51,126 bases of DNA from Intrasporangiaceae bacterium (GTDB lineage Bacteria; Actinomycetota; Actinomycetes; Actinomycetales; Dermatophilaceae). Location of the stretch: positions 1-51,126 of the forward strand of contig JAJPIW010000080.1 of assembly GCA_021324575.1 (NCBI GenBank), in the 5' to 3' direction. The position numbers were made by a program, and so were the translations under genes. Positions 8,114 through 16,884 of this stretch are shown one piece after another. The notes below the pieces were generated by a model, which ran no database searches, was not told the origin of the DNA, and saw only the letters and a program-made list of their open reading frames with translations. Positions within the stretch are counted from its first letter, which is position 1. Every line of letters begins with the position of its first letter.

Positions 8114-10087
8114 GTGTCCTCCACCGTGGCCGATCCGCTGATCGGTGCCGTCCTCGACGGTCGCTACCGCGTCCTCGAGCGGCTTGCCGACGGCGGGATG
8201 GCCACCGTCTACCTCGCGCTCGACACCCGGCTGGACCGCGAGGTCGCCCTGAAGATCATGCGACCGGACCTCGCGCAGGACCCCGCCTTCGTCGCCCGGT
8301 TCCACCGCGAGGCCCGCTCGGCGGCCCAGCTGTCGCACCCCAACGTCGTCGCGGTGTTCGACCAGGGCCAGGACGCCGGGCAGATGTTCCTCGCGATGGA
8401 GTACGTCCCCGGCCAGACCCTGCGTGAGGTCCTCGATGCCGAGGGCGCCCTCTCGCCGCGTGCCGCGACCGACATCATGCTGCCGGTGCTCGGCGCGCTC
8501 GGCGCTGCCCACGAGGCCGGCATCATCCACCGCGACATCAAGCCCGAGAACGTCATCCTCCGCGAGGACGGTGTGGTCAAGGTCGCCGACTTCGGGCTGG
8601 CCCGCGCCGTGACGACGCAGACCTCGACGACGAGCGGGGTCCTCCTCGGCACCGCGTCCTACCTCTCCCCCGAGCAGGTCGTCCGCGGCATCGCCGATGC
8701 CCGCAGCGATGTGTATGCCGCGGGGCTGGTCCTCTTCGAGATGCTCACCGGCTCCAAGGCCGTGAGCGGCGACCACCCGGTGCACATCGCCTACCAGCAC
8801 GTCCACACCGGTGTCCCGGCGGTGTCGAGCCGTGCCGAGGGCGTTCCCGCGGTGCTCGACGCGTTGGTGGCCGCCGCGACGGCCAAGGACCCCGACGACC
8901 GCCCGGCCGACGGCAAGGCGATGGCCGCCCTGCTGCGCACCGCCCGGCGCGAGCTCACCCCGGCCGAGCTCGACTCCCGACCGGTCGGGGCGACCGCGGT
9001 CGCCGCGGCCACCGCCGACAGCACCGCACGGCTGGATCTGCCCGCGCCCGACCCGGCAGCGACCTCGGCGACCACGGTCATCCCGCCCGCGGTCGCCGCC
9101 GCACCGACGGGCCAAACGGGTCAGACGGCACCACTCCCGGTCCCGCGCCTGTCGGCGCCCGCCGACCCCGAAGCCGAGCACCCGGCATACGACGAGCAGC
9201 CCCCACGACGGATCTGGCCGTGGGTGCTCATCGCGTTGCTGCTCGCGGCCGCCGGCCTCGGCGCCTGGCTGTTCACGGCTGGCCCGATGGGCCCGACGAC
9301 CGTGCCGCGGGTGGCCGGGCTCACCGTCGACGCGGCCCGGCCGGTCCTGCTCCGAGCGCACCTGTCCGAGCGGCCGGTCGACGCCTTCAGCGAGACCGTC
9401 ACCAAGGGCGAGATCATCGACAGCGACCCCGGCGCCGGCGAGCAGGTCCGCAAGGGCCGCACGATCACCGTCAACGTCTCCAAGGGGCCGGAGCGGTATG
9501 CCGTGCCACCTCTCGTCGGTCTGAAGTCCACCGACGCCGCCACCTCCATCACCGACGCCCACCTGAGTGTGGGCGCGACGACGCAGGCCTATAGCGACAC
9601 CCTCGAGGCCGGGCAGGTCATCACGAGCGACCCGTCGCCGGGGACCTCGGTCAAGCGCGACACCCCCGTCGACCTGGTCGTGAGCAAGGGCAAGGAGCCG
9701 GTCCAGGTCGGCGACTGGACGGGCAAGCCGGCCGACCAGGCCACGGCCGCCCTCACCAAGGCCGGGCTCAAGGTCGACGCCACCCAGCAGCAGTTCAGCG
9801 ACGCCGTCGCCAAGGGGCTGGTCATCTCCCAGAACCCGGTCAACACCAACGTGTTCAAGGGCGACCCGGTCACCCTCGTGGTGTCCAAGGGACCCGAGAC
9901 AGTGACCATCCCCGACGGTCTCGTCGGCAAGCAGATCGCCGAGGTCCGCCAGATCCTGCAGGGCCTGAACCTCAAGGTCCACGTCCAGAACGTCTTCGGC
10001 GGCAAGTTCGGGACCGTCACCCAGGTCGACCCGGGCGGCGGCAACCAGGTGAAGGTCGGGTCGACGGTCAACGTCGTCGTCGTCTGA
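8114..10087 (+). CDS. pknL: transmembrane Ser/Thr protein kinase with four PASTA repeats (PknL type)
   Basis: 657 aa. The cytosolic kinase domain (about 15-280) has the glycine loop LADGGMATVY, catalytic Lys47 in VALKIM, HRDIKPEN, and the DFG in VADFGLARAV. A Pro/Ala linker is followed by one membrane helix (about 369-391, WPWVLIALLLAAAGLGAWLF) and then four extracellular PASTA repeats of about 65 residues, ending GRTITVNVSKG, TPVDLVVSKG, DPVTLVVSKG and STVNVVVV. PASTA domains bind peptidoglycan fragments. Position next to an Rv2175c homologue and aroG identifies it with Rv2176. Mycobacterial PknL, as I recall, lacks the PASTA array, so the ectodomain is more PknB-like. TGA overlaps the next ATG by one base. 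Confidence 0.94.
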   Translation: MSSTVADPLIGAVLDGRYRVLERLADGGMATVYLALDTRLDREVALKIMRPDLAQDPAFVARFHREARSAAQLSHPNVVAVFDQGQDAGQMFLAMEYVPGQTLREVLDAEGALSPRAATDIMLPVLGALGAAHEAGIIHRDIKPENVILREDGVVKVADFGLARAVTTQTSTTSGVLLGTASYLSPEQVVRGIADARSDVYAAGLVLFEMLTGSKAVSGDHPVHIAYQHVHTGVPAVSSRAEGVPAVLDALVAAATAKDPDDRPADGKAMAALLRTARRELTPAELDSRPVGATAVAAATADSTARLDLPAPDPAATSATTVIPPAVAAAPTGQTGQTAPLPVPRLSAPADPEAEHPAYDEQPPRRIWPWVLIALLLAAAGLGAWLFTAGPMGPTTVPRVAGLTVDAARPVLLRAHLSERPVDAFSETVTKGEIIDSDPGAGEQVRKGRTITVNVSKGPERYAVPPLVGLKSTDAATSITDAHLSVGATTQAYSDTLEAGQVITSDPSPGTSVKRDTPVDLVVSKGKEPVQVGDWTGKPADQATAALTKAGLKVDATQQQFSDAVAKGLVISQNPVNTNVFKGDPVTLVVSKGPETVTIPDGLVGKQIAEVRQILQGLNLKVHVQNVFGGKFGTVTQVDPGGGNQVKVGSTVNVVVV

Positions 10088-10992
10088 TGCCCGATCGCAC
10101 CACCGGGTCGCGGCTCGCGACCGTCCTGCTGATCGGCGTCACCGCCGTGTGGGGCTCGACGTTCTTCCTCATCCGCGACCTCGTCCAGGTCGTGCCACCC
10201 ATCGACTTCCTCGCCGTGCGCTTCTCCATCGCCGCGGCCGTGATGGCCCTCGCCTTCCGGCGCCAGGTCCTCGCCCTCGGACGGCGCGACCTGCTGCTCG
10301 GGGTCGTCCTCGGCTCCCTCTACGGGTCCGCCCAGATCCTGCAGACCATCGGCCTGCGGACGACCGCCGCGTCGGTGTCCGGCTTCGTCACCGGGATGTA
10401 CGTCGTGCTCACCCCGGTGCTGGCGGCGATCATCTTCCGCGACCGGATCGGGCGGTCGGCCTGGTTCGCCGTGGCACTGGCGACGGTGGGGCTGGCCCTG
10501 CTGTCGCTGCGCGGCGGGCTGCACGTGGGGATCGGCGAAGGGCTCACGCTCCTGGCCGCCGTCGTCTACGCCCTGCACATCGTCGGGCTCGGCCGGTGGT
10601 CGACGACCTCCTCGGCCGTGGGGCTGGCCACCGTCCAGGCCGGGGTGATCGCCGTCATCTGCCTCGTGGGTGCGGTGCCCGGTGGCGTAGTGCTCCCCCA
10701 GTCCGGCGGCCAGTGGGCCTCGACCCTGTACATGGCGGTCATCGCCGGAGCCGGTGCGCTGTGGGCGCAGACCTGGGCCCAGGCCCACCTCACGGCCACC
10801 CGCGCGGCGATCGTCATGACGCTCGAGCCGGTCTTCGCCGCCTTCTTCGCGGTGCTCCTCGGAGGTGAGTCACTGACGGTGCGGATGCTGCTCGGCGGTG
10901 GCCTCGTCATCGCCGCGATGTACCTCGTCGAGCTCGGCGGCAACCGCTCCCCCGACCTGCCGCCCGCCGAGGCCCTCCACCACGAGGTCTAG
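10087..10992 (+). CDS. EamA/DMT-family transporter
   Basis: 301 aa with about ten hydrophobic helices in two homologous halves, each an EamA repeat. N-terminal signature VTAVWGSTFFLIRDLVQVVPPIDFLAVRF; the C-terminal half ends with TLEPVFAAFFAVLLGGESLT, the conserved stretch before the last helices. Members export amino acids or metabolites; the substrate is not readable. The ATG shares one base with the pknL stop, so it is translationally coupled to the kinase, although mycobacteria do not keep this pair. Its stop overlaps that of the opposing aldolase gene by four bases (CTAG). Confidence 0.9.
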   Translation: MPDRTTGSRLATVLLIGVTAVWGSTFFLIRDLVQVVPPIDFLAVRFSIAAAVMALAFRRQVLALGRRDLLLGVVLGSLYGSAQILQTIGLRTTAASVSGFVTGMYVVLTPVLAAIIFRDRIGRSAWFAVALATVGLALLSLRGGLHVGIGEGLTLLAAVVYALHIVGLGRWSTTSSAVGLATVQAGVIAVICLVGAVPGGVVLPQSGGQWASTLYMAVIAGAGALWAQTWAQAHLTATRAAIVMTLEPVFAAFFAVLLGGESLTVRMLLGGGLVIAAMYLVELGGNRSPDLPPAEALHHEV

Positions 10993-12053
10993 CGCGGGCT
11001 GCCTTCGCGCAGCAGAGCCCTGACGACCTCGATGGCGGTGTCGGTCGCGGCGTCGGAGACGTCGAGGTGCCAGACCATCCGCACGAGGCGACGGCTCACG
11101 GCATACGTCCGTATGCCGTGGGCTCCCGCGGCCGCGGTGAAGTCGCCGGCACTCCAGCCGGCGGCCGCGACGTCGAGGATGACGATGTTGGTCTGGACGG
11201 TCGCCGGGTCGATGCTGGCCGGAGCCGCAGCGTGAGCCGCATCGGCCATCCGGCGGGCCCTCGCGTGGTCGTCAGCGAGCCGGTCGATGTTGTGGTCGAG
11301 GGCGAACAGCCCTGCGGCGGCAAGGATTCCGACCTGACGCATGCCGCCGCCGAGGCGTTTGCGCTGGATCCGGGCGCGGGCCATGCGGTCTGCCGACCCG
11401 ACGAGCACCGACCCGACCGGCGCACCCAGCCCCTTGGAGAGGCACACCGAGACGGTGTCGAACTCGGTCCCGTATGCCGTGAACGGGACTCCCGTGGCGA
11501 CGTGGGCGTTCCAGAGGCGCGCGCCGTCGAGGTGGAGGGCCACGCCCTGCTCCAGGGTGCCCTCGCGGACGGCGCGGATCTCCTCGATCGGCTGGACCGT
11601 GCCGCCGCCGAAGTTGTGCGTGTTCTCCAGGACGACGAGGGCGGTGTTGACCTGGTAGGCGCCGCCGTCGGTGATCATCAACGACAGTGGGTCCTGCGCC
11701 CGGAGCAGGCCACGCTCGGAGATCCAGGTGCGCGATGTGACACCGGAGAACGTTGCGGCAGCACCGAGCTCGGCCCGCAGCACATGGGCCAGGGAGTCGG
11801 CGACGAGCTCCTGCCCCGGCTGGACGTGCAGCCAGATACCGAGCTGGTTGGCCATCGACCCGCTGGGGGTGAACAGGCCGTCCTCGTGGCCGAGGAGGGC
11901 GGCGACCCGTTGCTCCAGCTCGCGGACCGTGGGGTCCTCACCGAAGACGTCGTCACCCACCGGGGCGTGAGCCATCGCCTCCCGCATGGCGTCGGACGGC
12001 GTGGTGAGGGTGTCGGAGAGGAGGTCGACAACGATCGGCGCGGCGGGCGGCAT
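10989..12053 (-). CDS. ltaE: low-specificity threonine aldolase
   Basis: 354 aa PLP enzyme splitting threonine or allo-threonine into glycine and acetaldehyde. Signatures: LLSDTLTTPSDAMREAM, GDDVFGEDPTVRELE, the aspartate strand in LHLDGARLWNA, and the PLP lysine in VSVCLSKGLGAPVGS, then RKRLGGGMRQVGILAAAGL. Length is usual. The start ATG is itself part of a GTATGCCG octamer (12048-12055), and two more copies form an inverted pair inside the gene. It follows aroG by 15 bases in the same direction, so the two probably share a transcript. Confidence 0.92.
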   Translation of the reverse strand: MPPAAPIVVDLLSDTLTTPSDAMREAMAHAPVGDDVFGEDPTVRELEQRVAALLGHEDGLFTPSGSMANQLGIWLHVQPGQELVADSLAHVLRAELGAAATFSGVTSRTWISERGLLRAQDPLSLMITDGGAYQVNTALVVLENTHNFGGGTVQPIEEIRAVREGTLEQGVALHLDGARLWNAHVATGVPFTAYGTEFDTVSVCLSKGLGAPVGSVLVGSADRMARARIQRKRLGGGMRQVGILAAAGLFALDHNIDRLADDHARARRMADAAHAAAPASIDPATVQTNIVILDVAAAGWSAGDFTAAAGAHGIRTYAVSRRLVRMVWHLDVSDAATDTAIEVVRALLREGSPR

Positions 12054-12068
12054 ACGGAGAGCTCGGCC

Positions 12069-13418
12069 TCAGTCCTGGGCCAGCATCTCGGCCACGAGGA
12101 AGGCGAGCTCCAGACTCTGCTGGTGGTTGAGCCGCGGGTCGCAGACGCTCTCATAGCGCTTGTTGAGGTCGGCGTCCAGGATCTTCTCGGCACCGCCGAG
12201 ACACTCGGTGACGTCGTTGCCGGTCAGCTCGACGTGGATGCCGCCGGGCACGGTCCCCAGGCCGCGGTGGACCTCGAAGAAGCCACGGACCTCGTCGACG
12301 ACGTCCTCGAAGTCCCTTGTCTTGTAACCGGATGCGGACTCGAAGGTGTTGCCGTGCATCGGGTCGCACACCCACGTCACGTGGGCGCCGGAGGCGGTGA
12401 CCTTGTCGACGATCGCGGGGAGGGCGTCGCGAACCTTGCCCGCGCCCATCCGGGTGATGAAGGTGAGGCGCCCGGGCTCGTTGTCGGGGTTGGTCCGCTC
12501 GATCAGCCGCAGCACGTCGTCGGGGCTGGCCTTGTCGGAGACCTTGGCCCCGATCGGGTTGTGGATGTGCGAGACGTAGTCGATGTGGGCGCCCTCGCCG
12601 TCCCGAGTGCGCTCGCCCACCCAGACGAAGTGGGCCGAGGTGTCGTAGAGGCGACCGGTCCGGGAGTCGATCCGGGTCAGCGGACGCTCGTAGTCGAGGA
12701 GCAGCGCCTCGTGCGCGGAGAAGAACTCGGTGGTCCGCATCGCGTCGAAGTCGGCGCCACAGGCAGCCATGAACTTCATCGCCTTGTCGATGTCGTGGGC
12801 CAGCTTCTCGTAGCGGGAGTTCGCCGCGTTGGCCACGAAACCGCGGTTCCAGTCGTGGACGTGCCGCAGGTCGGCGAAGCCGCCGGAGGTGAACGCGCGC
12901 ACCAGGTTCAACGTCGCGCTGCTCGCGTGGTAGGCCCGGACGAGCCGCTGCGGGTCGGGCCGCCGCGCCGCCTCGGTGAACTCGAAGTCGTTGACCATGT
13001 CGCCGCGGTAGGCGGGCAGGGTCACACCCTCGCGGGTCTCGGTGTCGCTGCTGCGGGGCTTGGCGTACTGCCCGGCCATCCGGCCGATCTTGACGACCGG
13101 GACCGACGCGCCGTAGGTGAGGACGGCGGCCATCTGCAGGACCGTCTTGACCCGGTCGCGGATGTTGTCGGCCGTGGCGTTGACGAAGGTCTCGGCGCAG
13201 TCGCCGCCCATCAGCATGAACGCATCGCCGGTGGACGCGGCCGCCACCCGGTCGCGCAGCACGTCGCACTCCCCCGCGAAGACGAGCGGCGGGTAGGACT
13301 CCAGGATCGCGACGGCGTCCGCGAGGGCCGCCTGGTCCGGCCAGGTGGGCTGCTGCCCGGCCACGAGGGGGGTGCCGGCGCGCAGTCCGGCGAGGGAGTC
13401 CAGTTCGGTCGTGCTCAC
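12069..13418 (-). CDS. aroG: class II 3-deoxy-D-arabino-heptulosonate-7-phosphate synthase
   Basis: 449 aa; first step of the shikimate pathway, joining PEP and erythrose 4-phosphate. The class II form is recognised by QQPTWPDQAAL, FAGECDVLRDRV, MLMGGDCAETF, KIGRMAGQYAKPRS, ANAANSRYEKLAHDID, VWVGERTRDGEGAHIDYVS and VTWVCDPMHGNT. It is the equivalent of Rv2178c and keeps that position relative to pknL. The GTG has no ribosome site; TATCCT lies six bases before it, so translation is probably leaderless. Confidence 0.96.
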   Translation of the reverse strand: MSTTELDSLAGLRAGTPLVAGQQPTWPDQAALADAVAILESYPPLVFAGECDVLRDRVAAASTGDAFMLMGGDCAETFVNATADNIRDRVKTVLQMAAVLTYGASVPVVKIGRMAGQYAKPRSSDTETREGVTLPAYRGDMVNDFEFTEAARRPDPQRLVRAYHASSATLNLVRAFTSGGFADLRHVHDWNRGFVANAANSRYEKLAHDIDKAMKFMAACGADFDAMRTTEFFSAHEALLLDYERPLTRIDSRTGRLYDTSAHFVWVGERTRDGEGAHIDYVSHIHNPIGAKVSDKASPDDVLRLIERTNPDNEPGRLTFITRMGAGKVRDALPAIVDKVTASGAHVTWVCDPMHGNTFESASGYKTRDFEDVVDEVRGFFEVHRGLGTVPGGIHVELTGNDVTECLGGAEKILDADLNKRYESVCDPRLNHQQSLELAFLVAEMLAQD

Positions 13419-13424
13419 CGCACA

Positions 13425-13430
13425 AGGATA
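13425..13430 (-). promoter_or_regulatory. -10 box of leaderless aroG promoter
   Basis: TATCCT on the minus strand followed by six bases and the GTG start codon. Confidence 0.65.
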
Positions 13431-13503
13431 GGCGCGACCGCGGGCTCGAGGAGCGGAGCCCGTATGCCGGTCAGTCGCCTCGGCCTTCGACCGGACGCCT
13501 CGC

Positions 13504-13737
13504 TCAGGTCCCCAACCGCTTCCGGCCGAACACCAGGTAGGCCGCCGGTAGCGCGCCGGCCGAGCTGACGACGGTGATGGCCACCCGCCACACCATCTTG
13601 GAGCCCTTGACCTCGACGGCCGGTCGCCGCGCCAGATCGGCCAGCGCCCAGGCCTTCAGGGCACCCTCGACGACGGCAGCGACGGCGATGACCTGTCGGG
13701 TTCTCGGGCTCAGGTCGTTCCACGTCTTCTTGGCCAC
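13504..13737 (-). CDS. small two-helix membrane protein
   Basis: 77 aa (MAKKTWNDLSPRTRQ...). Hydrophobic segments at about 15-37 and 49-70 flank a short basic loop; it ends AAYLVFGRKRLGT, which resembles the PLDc_N / cardiolipin-synthase N-terminal type of mini-membrane protein. No enzymatic residues are visible. The GTG is preceded at six bases by TAGGCT, a leaderless arrangement that supports expression. Function unknown. Confidence 0.7.
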   Translation of the reverse strand: MAKKTWNDLSPRTRQVIAVAAVVEGALKAWALADLARRPAVEVKGSKMVWRVAITVVSSAGALPAAYLVFGRKRLGT

Positions 13738-13743
13738 AGCGGC

Positions 13744-13749
13744 AGCCTA
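13744..13749 (-). promoter_or_regulatory. -10 box of the small membrane protein gene
   Basis: TAGGCT on the minus strand, six bases before the GTG start; no Shine-Dalgarno. Confidence 0.5.
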
Positions 13750-13765
13750 CGCCGGTCCGTCCACC

Positions 13766-13795
13766 CCCTCGGGTCGACGTGAGTCGACCCGAGGG
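13766..13795 (-). terminator. GC-rich hairpin terminator after fdsD
   Basis: Perfect 13-bp stem (CCCTCGGGTCGAC with its complement) and a four-base loop, 35 bases past the fdsD stop. There is no U-tract, as is common in actinobacteria. Confidence 0.65.
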
Positions 13796-13829
13796 CCCCT
13801 CTTGGTGGGCGGATGGCGGAGGCCCTGGG

Positions 13830-14054
13830 TCAGCGAGGGGCGGTCTGCCGGAGGAGGTCCACCGCCTTGCGGACCAACGGGTCCAGCTCCCCGCCAGCAT
13901 CGACTTCGGCGTCCAGCTGCCGTCGCATCCGCGGATCCCAGCTCAGCCGGATGTGGTTGGCCACGGCCGCGGAGGCCTCGTCGTCGGGCAGGTAGCGGAA
14001 CTGCGCGGCGATGTCGTGGGCGTAGCGGACCGTCGACGGCTTGTCGTGACTCAT
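13830..14054 (-). CDS. fdsD: NAD-dependent formate dehydrogenase, delta subunit
   Basis: 74 aa. It matches the small FdsD family: YAHDIAAQFRYLPDDEA, VANHIRLSWDPRMRRQL and LDPLVRKAVDLLR. FdsD is a soluble accessory subunit of the FdsABG complex; its role is not well defined. It is the last gene of the operon: the ATG lies 10 bases past the fdsA stop, with GGAG overlapping that stop. Its presence separates this operon from complex I NuoEFG. Confidence 0.88.
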   Translation of the reverse strand: MSHDKPSTVRYAHDIAAQFRYLPDDEASAAVANHIRLSWDPRMRRQLDAEVDAGGELDPLVRKAVDLLRQTAPR

Positions 14055-14064
14055 GGTTGCGCTC

Positions 14065-16884
14065 CTAGTGTCCGGCCACGGCGACCGGCACCCCGACCTG
14101 CTCGTCCGCGCTGGGCGTTCCACCGGTGCGCAGGGCCACCTGAACCGCGGTGACCTTGTACTCCGGGCAGTTGGTGGCCCAGTCCGAGTTGTCGGTCGTG
14201 ACGATGTTGGCTCCCGAGATGGGGTGGTGGAAGGTCGTGTAGCAGACGCCGACCGGCATCCGCTCCGCGATCTTGGCCGTCAGGGACGTCGTCCCGGCAC
14301 GGCTGGTGATCGTGACCGTGTCGCCGTTGCTGATGCCACGGACCTCGGCGTCGTGCGGGTGCAGCTCCAGGATGTCCTCCGGGTGCCAGGCCACATTGTC
14401 GGTGCGCCGGGTCTGCGCACCCACGTTGTAGTGGGCCAGAATCCGCCCGGTAGTGAGGATGAGCGGGTACTTCCTCGTGGACCGTTCCGGCGAGGGGACG
14501 TAGGGGGTCGGGACGAACCGGCCCTTCCCCCGGGTGAAGTCGACCGTGTGCATGATCGGCGTGCCGTCGGGGGCATCGTCGTTGACCGGCCACTGCAGGC
14601 TGCCGGCCTCGTCGAGCCGGGCGAACGACACCCCGGTGAAGGTCGGTGTCGTCATGGCGATCTCGTCCATGATCTGCGACGCGTTGTCGTAGTGCATGGG
14701 GTAGCCCATGGCCTGGGCGATCTCGCAGACGATCTCCCACTCCTGCTTGCCCGTGGGCGAAGCCATCACCGGGCGCACCCGGTTGATCCGGCGCTCGGCG
14801 TTGGTGAACGTTCCGTCCTTCTCCAGGAAGGAGGTCCCGGGCAGCAGCACGTGGGCGAACTTGGCCGTCTCGTTGACGAACAGGTCCTGCACCACGAGCA
14901 GGTCGAGGGCGGCCAGCGCGGCGTGGACGTGGTTGATGTCCGGGTCGGACTGGGCGATGTCCTCACCCTGGACGAACAGCGCCCGGAACGACCCGTCGAT
15001 GGCGGCGTCGAACATGTTCGGGATCCGCAGCCCCGGCTCGTCGAGCAGGGTGGTTCCCCACAGCGCCTCGTACATGCCCCGGGCGGTGTCGTCCGAGACG
15101 TGCCGGTACCCAGGCAGCTCGTGCGGGAAGGAGCCCATGTCACACGACCCCTGGACGTTGTTCTGTCCGCGCAGCGGGTTGACCCCGACGCCGTCCCGGC
15201 CGATGTTGCCGGTGGCCATGGCCAGGTTGGCCAGGGCCATCACGGTGGTCGAGCCCTGGGAGTGCTCGGTGACGCCGAGTCCGTAGTAGATCGCGCCGTT
15301 GGGCGCCGACGCGAACAGTCGTGCCGCCTCCCGGACCAGCTCCGGGTCGACCCCGGTGATGTGGGCGACCGCCTCGGGGCTGTGCTCCGGACGGGAGATG
15401 AACTCCCGCCAGGCGTCGAAGCCCTCACAGCGCTCGGCGACGAACTCCTCGTCCACCAGACCTTCGGTGGCGATCACGTGGCCCAACGCACTGACCATCG
15501 CCACGTTGGTGCTCGGCTGCAGCGGCAGGTGGTAGGTGGCCTCGACGTGCGGCGTCCGCACCAGGTCGATCTTGCGCGGGTCGATGACGATCAGCTGGGC
15601 ACCCTTGCGGATGCGCTGCTTCATCCGCGAGCCGAAGACCGGGTGGCCGTCGGTGGGGTTGGCCCCGATCACCAGGATGACGTCGGCCTTGTCCACGGAC
15701 CTGAAGTCCTGGGTTCCGGCGGACTCGCCGAAGGTCTGCTTGAGGCCGTAGCCGGTCGGCGAGTGGCACACACGCGCGCAGGTGTCGACGTTGTTGTTGC
15801 CGAAGGCCGCCCGCACCATCTTCTGGACGACGTAGACCTCCTCGTTGGTGGTCCGCGAGGAGGTGATCCCGCCGATCGAGCCCTGGCCGTGCTCCTTCTG
15901 GATCTCCAGCAGTCGTCGGGCGGTGAACTGGATCGCCTCGTCCCAGGAGACCGTGCGCCACTCGTCGGTGAAGGACTCGCGCACCATCGGCTCGAGCACG
16001 CGGTCCGGGTGCGAGGCGTAGCCGAAGGCGAACCGGCCCTTGACACAGGAATGGCCCTCGTTGGCGCCACCGCTCTTGGCCGGGACCATCCGGACCAGCT
16101 CGTCGCCGCGCAGCTCGGCCCGGAAGGAGCAGCCGACGCCGCAGTAGGCGCACGTGGTCACGACCGACCGGGTCGGGGTCCCCAGCTGGACGACGGACTT
16201 CTCCTGCAGGGTCGCGGTCGGACAGGCCTGCACACAGGCCCCGCAGGACACGCACTCCGACGCCATGAAGGTCGTGCCACCGGGTGAGACGGTGGTGCCG
16301 AAGCCACGGCCGTCCAGGGTCAGTGCGAAGGTGCCCTGGATCTCGTCGCAGGCCCGGACACACCGGGAGCAGGCGATGCACTTGGACTTCTCGAAGTCGA
16401 AGTACGGGTTGGAGGAGTCGGTCAGCAGGTTCATGTGGTTGGCGCCGGCCTCGACCCCGGAGCCGTACCGGACCTCGCGCAGACCGGTGACCCCGGCCAT
16501 GTCCTGCAGCTCGCAGTCGCCGTTGGCCGAGCAGGTCAGACAGTCCAGCGGGTGATCGGAGATATAGAGCTCCATGACCCCGCGCCGCAGCTTGCCGACC
16601 TTCTCGGACTGGGTGTGCACGACCATGCCGTCGCGGACCGGAGTGGTGCAGGCCGCCGGCGTACCGCGCATGCCCTCCACCTCGACCACGCACAACCGGC
16701 ACGAGCCGTATGCCGCCATCGAGTCCGTCGCGCACAGGGACGGCACGTCGATCCCGACCATCCGGGCGGCGCGCATCACCGAGGTTCCGTCGGGGACGGT
16801 GACGGGGATGCCGTCGACCGTCACCACGACGTCGACCCCCTCGACCGCGGGTGTTCCGAAGTCCATTTCCTTGTTCAGGCTCAT
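14065..16884 (-). CDS. fdsA: NAD-dependent formate dehydrogenase, catalytic alpha subunit (molybdopterin, Fe-S)
   Basis: 939 aa. Oxidises formate to CO2 and passes electrons along Fe-S clusters to FdsB. Domains in order: N-terminal [2Fe-2S] with Cys51, 62, 65 and 79; the His/Cys cluster in DHPLDCLTCSANGDC; two [4Fe-4S] sites (CIACSRCVRAC, CVSCGACVQAC); a further [4Fe-4S] site (CAYCGVGC with a distant GHSCVKG); then the bis-MGD domain. The metal ligand is Cys373 in TCARVCHSPTG, so this is a cysteine, not a selenocysteine, enzyme. The start ATG overlaps the fdsB stop (ATGA). No fdhD/fdsC chaperone or molybdopterin gene is in the window. Confidence 0.94.
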   Translation of the reverse strand: MSLNKEMDFGTPAVEGVDVVVTVDGIPVTVPDGTSVMRAARMVGIDVPSLCATDSMAAYGSCRLCVVEVEGMRGTPAACTTPVRDGMVVHTQSEKVGKLRRGVMELYISDHPLDCLTCSANGDCELQDMAGVTGLREVRYGSGVEAGANHMNLLTDSSNPYFDFEKSKCIACSRCVRACDEIQGTFALTLDGRGFGTTVSPGGTTFMASECVSCGACVQACPTATLQEKSVVQLGTPTRSVVTTCAYCGVGCSFRAELRGDELVRMVPAKSGGANEGHSCVKGRFAFGYASHPDRVLEPMVRESFTDEWRTVSWDEAIQFTARRLLEIQKEHGQGSIGGITSSRTTNEEVYVVQKMVRAAFGNNNVDTCARVCHSPTGYGLKQTFGESAGTQDFRSVDKADVILVIGANPTDGHPVFGSRMKQRIRKGAQLIVIDPRKIDLVRTPHVEATYHLPLQPSTNVAMVSALGHVIATEGLVDEEFVAERCEGFDAWREFISRPEHSPEAVAHITGVDPELVREAARLFASAPNGAIYYGLGVTEHSQGSTTVMALANLAMATGNIGRDGVGVNPLRGQNNVQGSCDMGSFPHELPGYRHVSDDTARGMYEALWGTTLLDEPGLRIPNMFDAAIDGSFRALFVQGEDIAQSDPDINHVHAALAALDLLVVQDLFVNETAKFAHVLLPGTSFLEKDGTFTNAERRINRVRPVMASPTGKQEWEIVCEIAQAMGYPMHYDNASQIMDEIAMTTPTFTGVSFARLDEAGSLQWPVNDDAPDGTPIMHTVDFTRGKGRFVPTPYVPSPERSTRKYPLILTTGRILAHYNVGAQTRRTDNVAWHPEDILELHPHDAEVRGISNGDTVTITSRAGTTSLTAKIAERMPVGVCYTTFHHPISGANIVTTDNSDWATNCPEYKVTAVQVALRTGGTPSADEQVGVPVAVAGH

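Noticed and set aside
7961-9982. 673-residue frame opposite pknL
   Set aside because: Antisense shadow; pknL motifs are unambiguous.
11067-13568. 833-residue open frame opposite ltaE and aroG
   Set aside because: It crosses two well supported genes and their intergenic gap; the long frame follows from high GC.
14053-16287. 744-residue frame opposite fdsA
   Set aside because: Antisense shadow of a clear enzyme gene, with no domain of its own.
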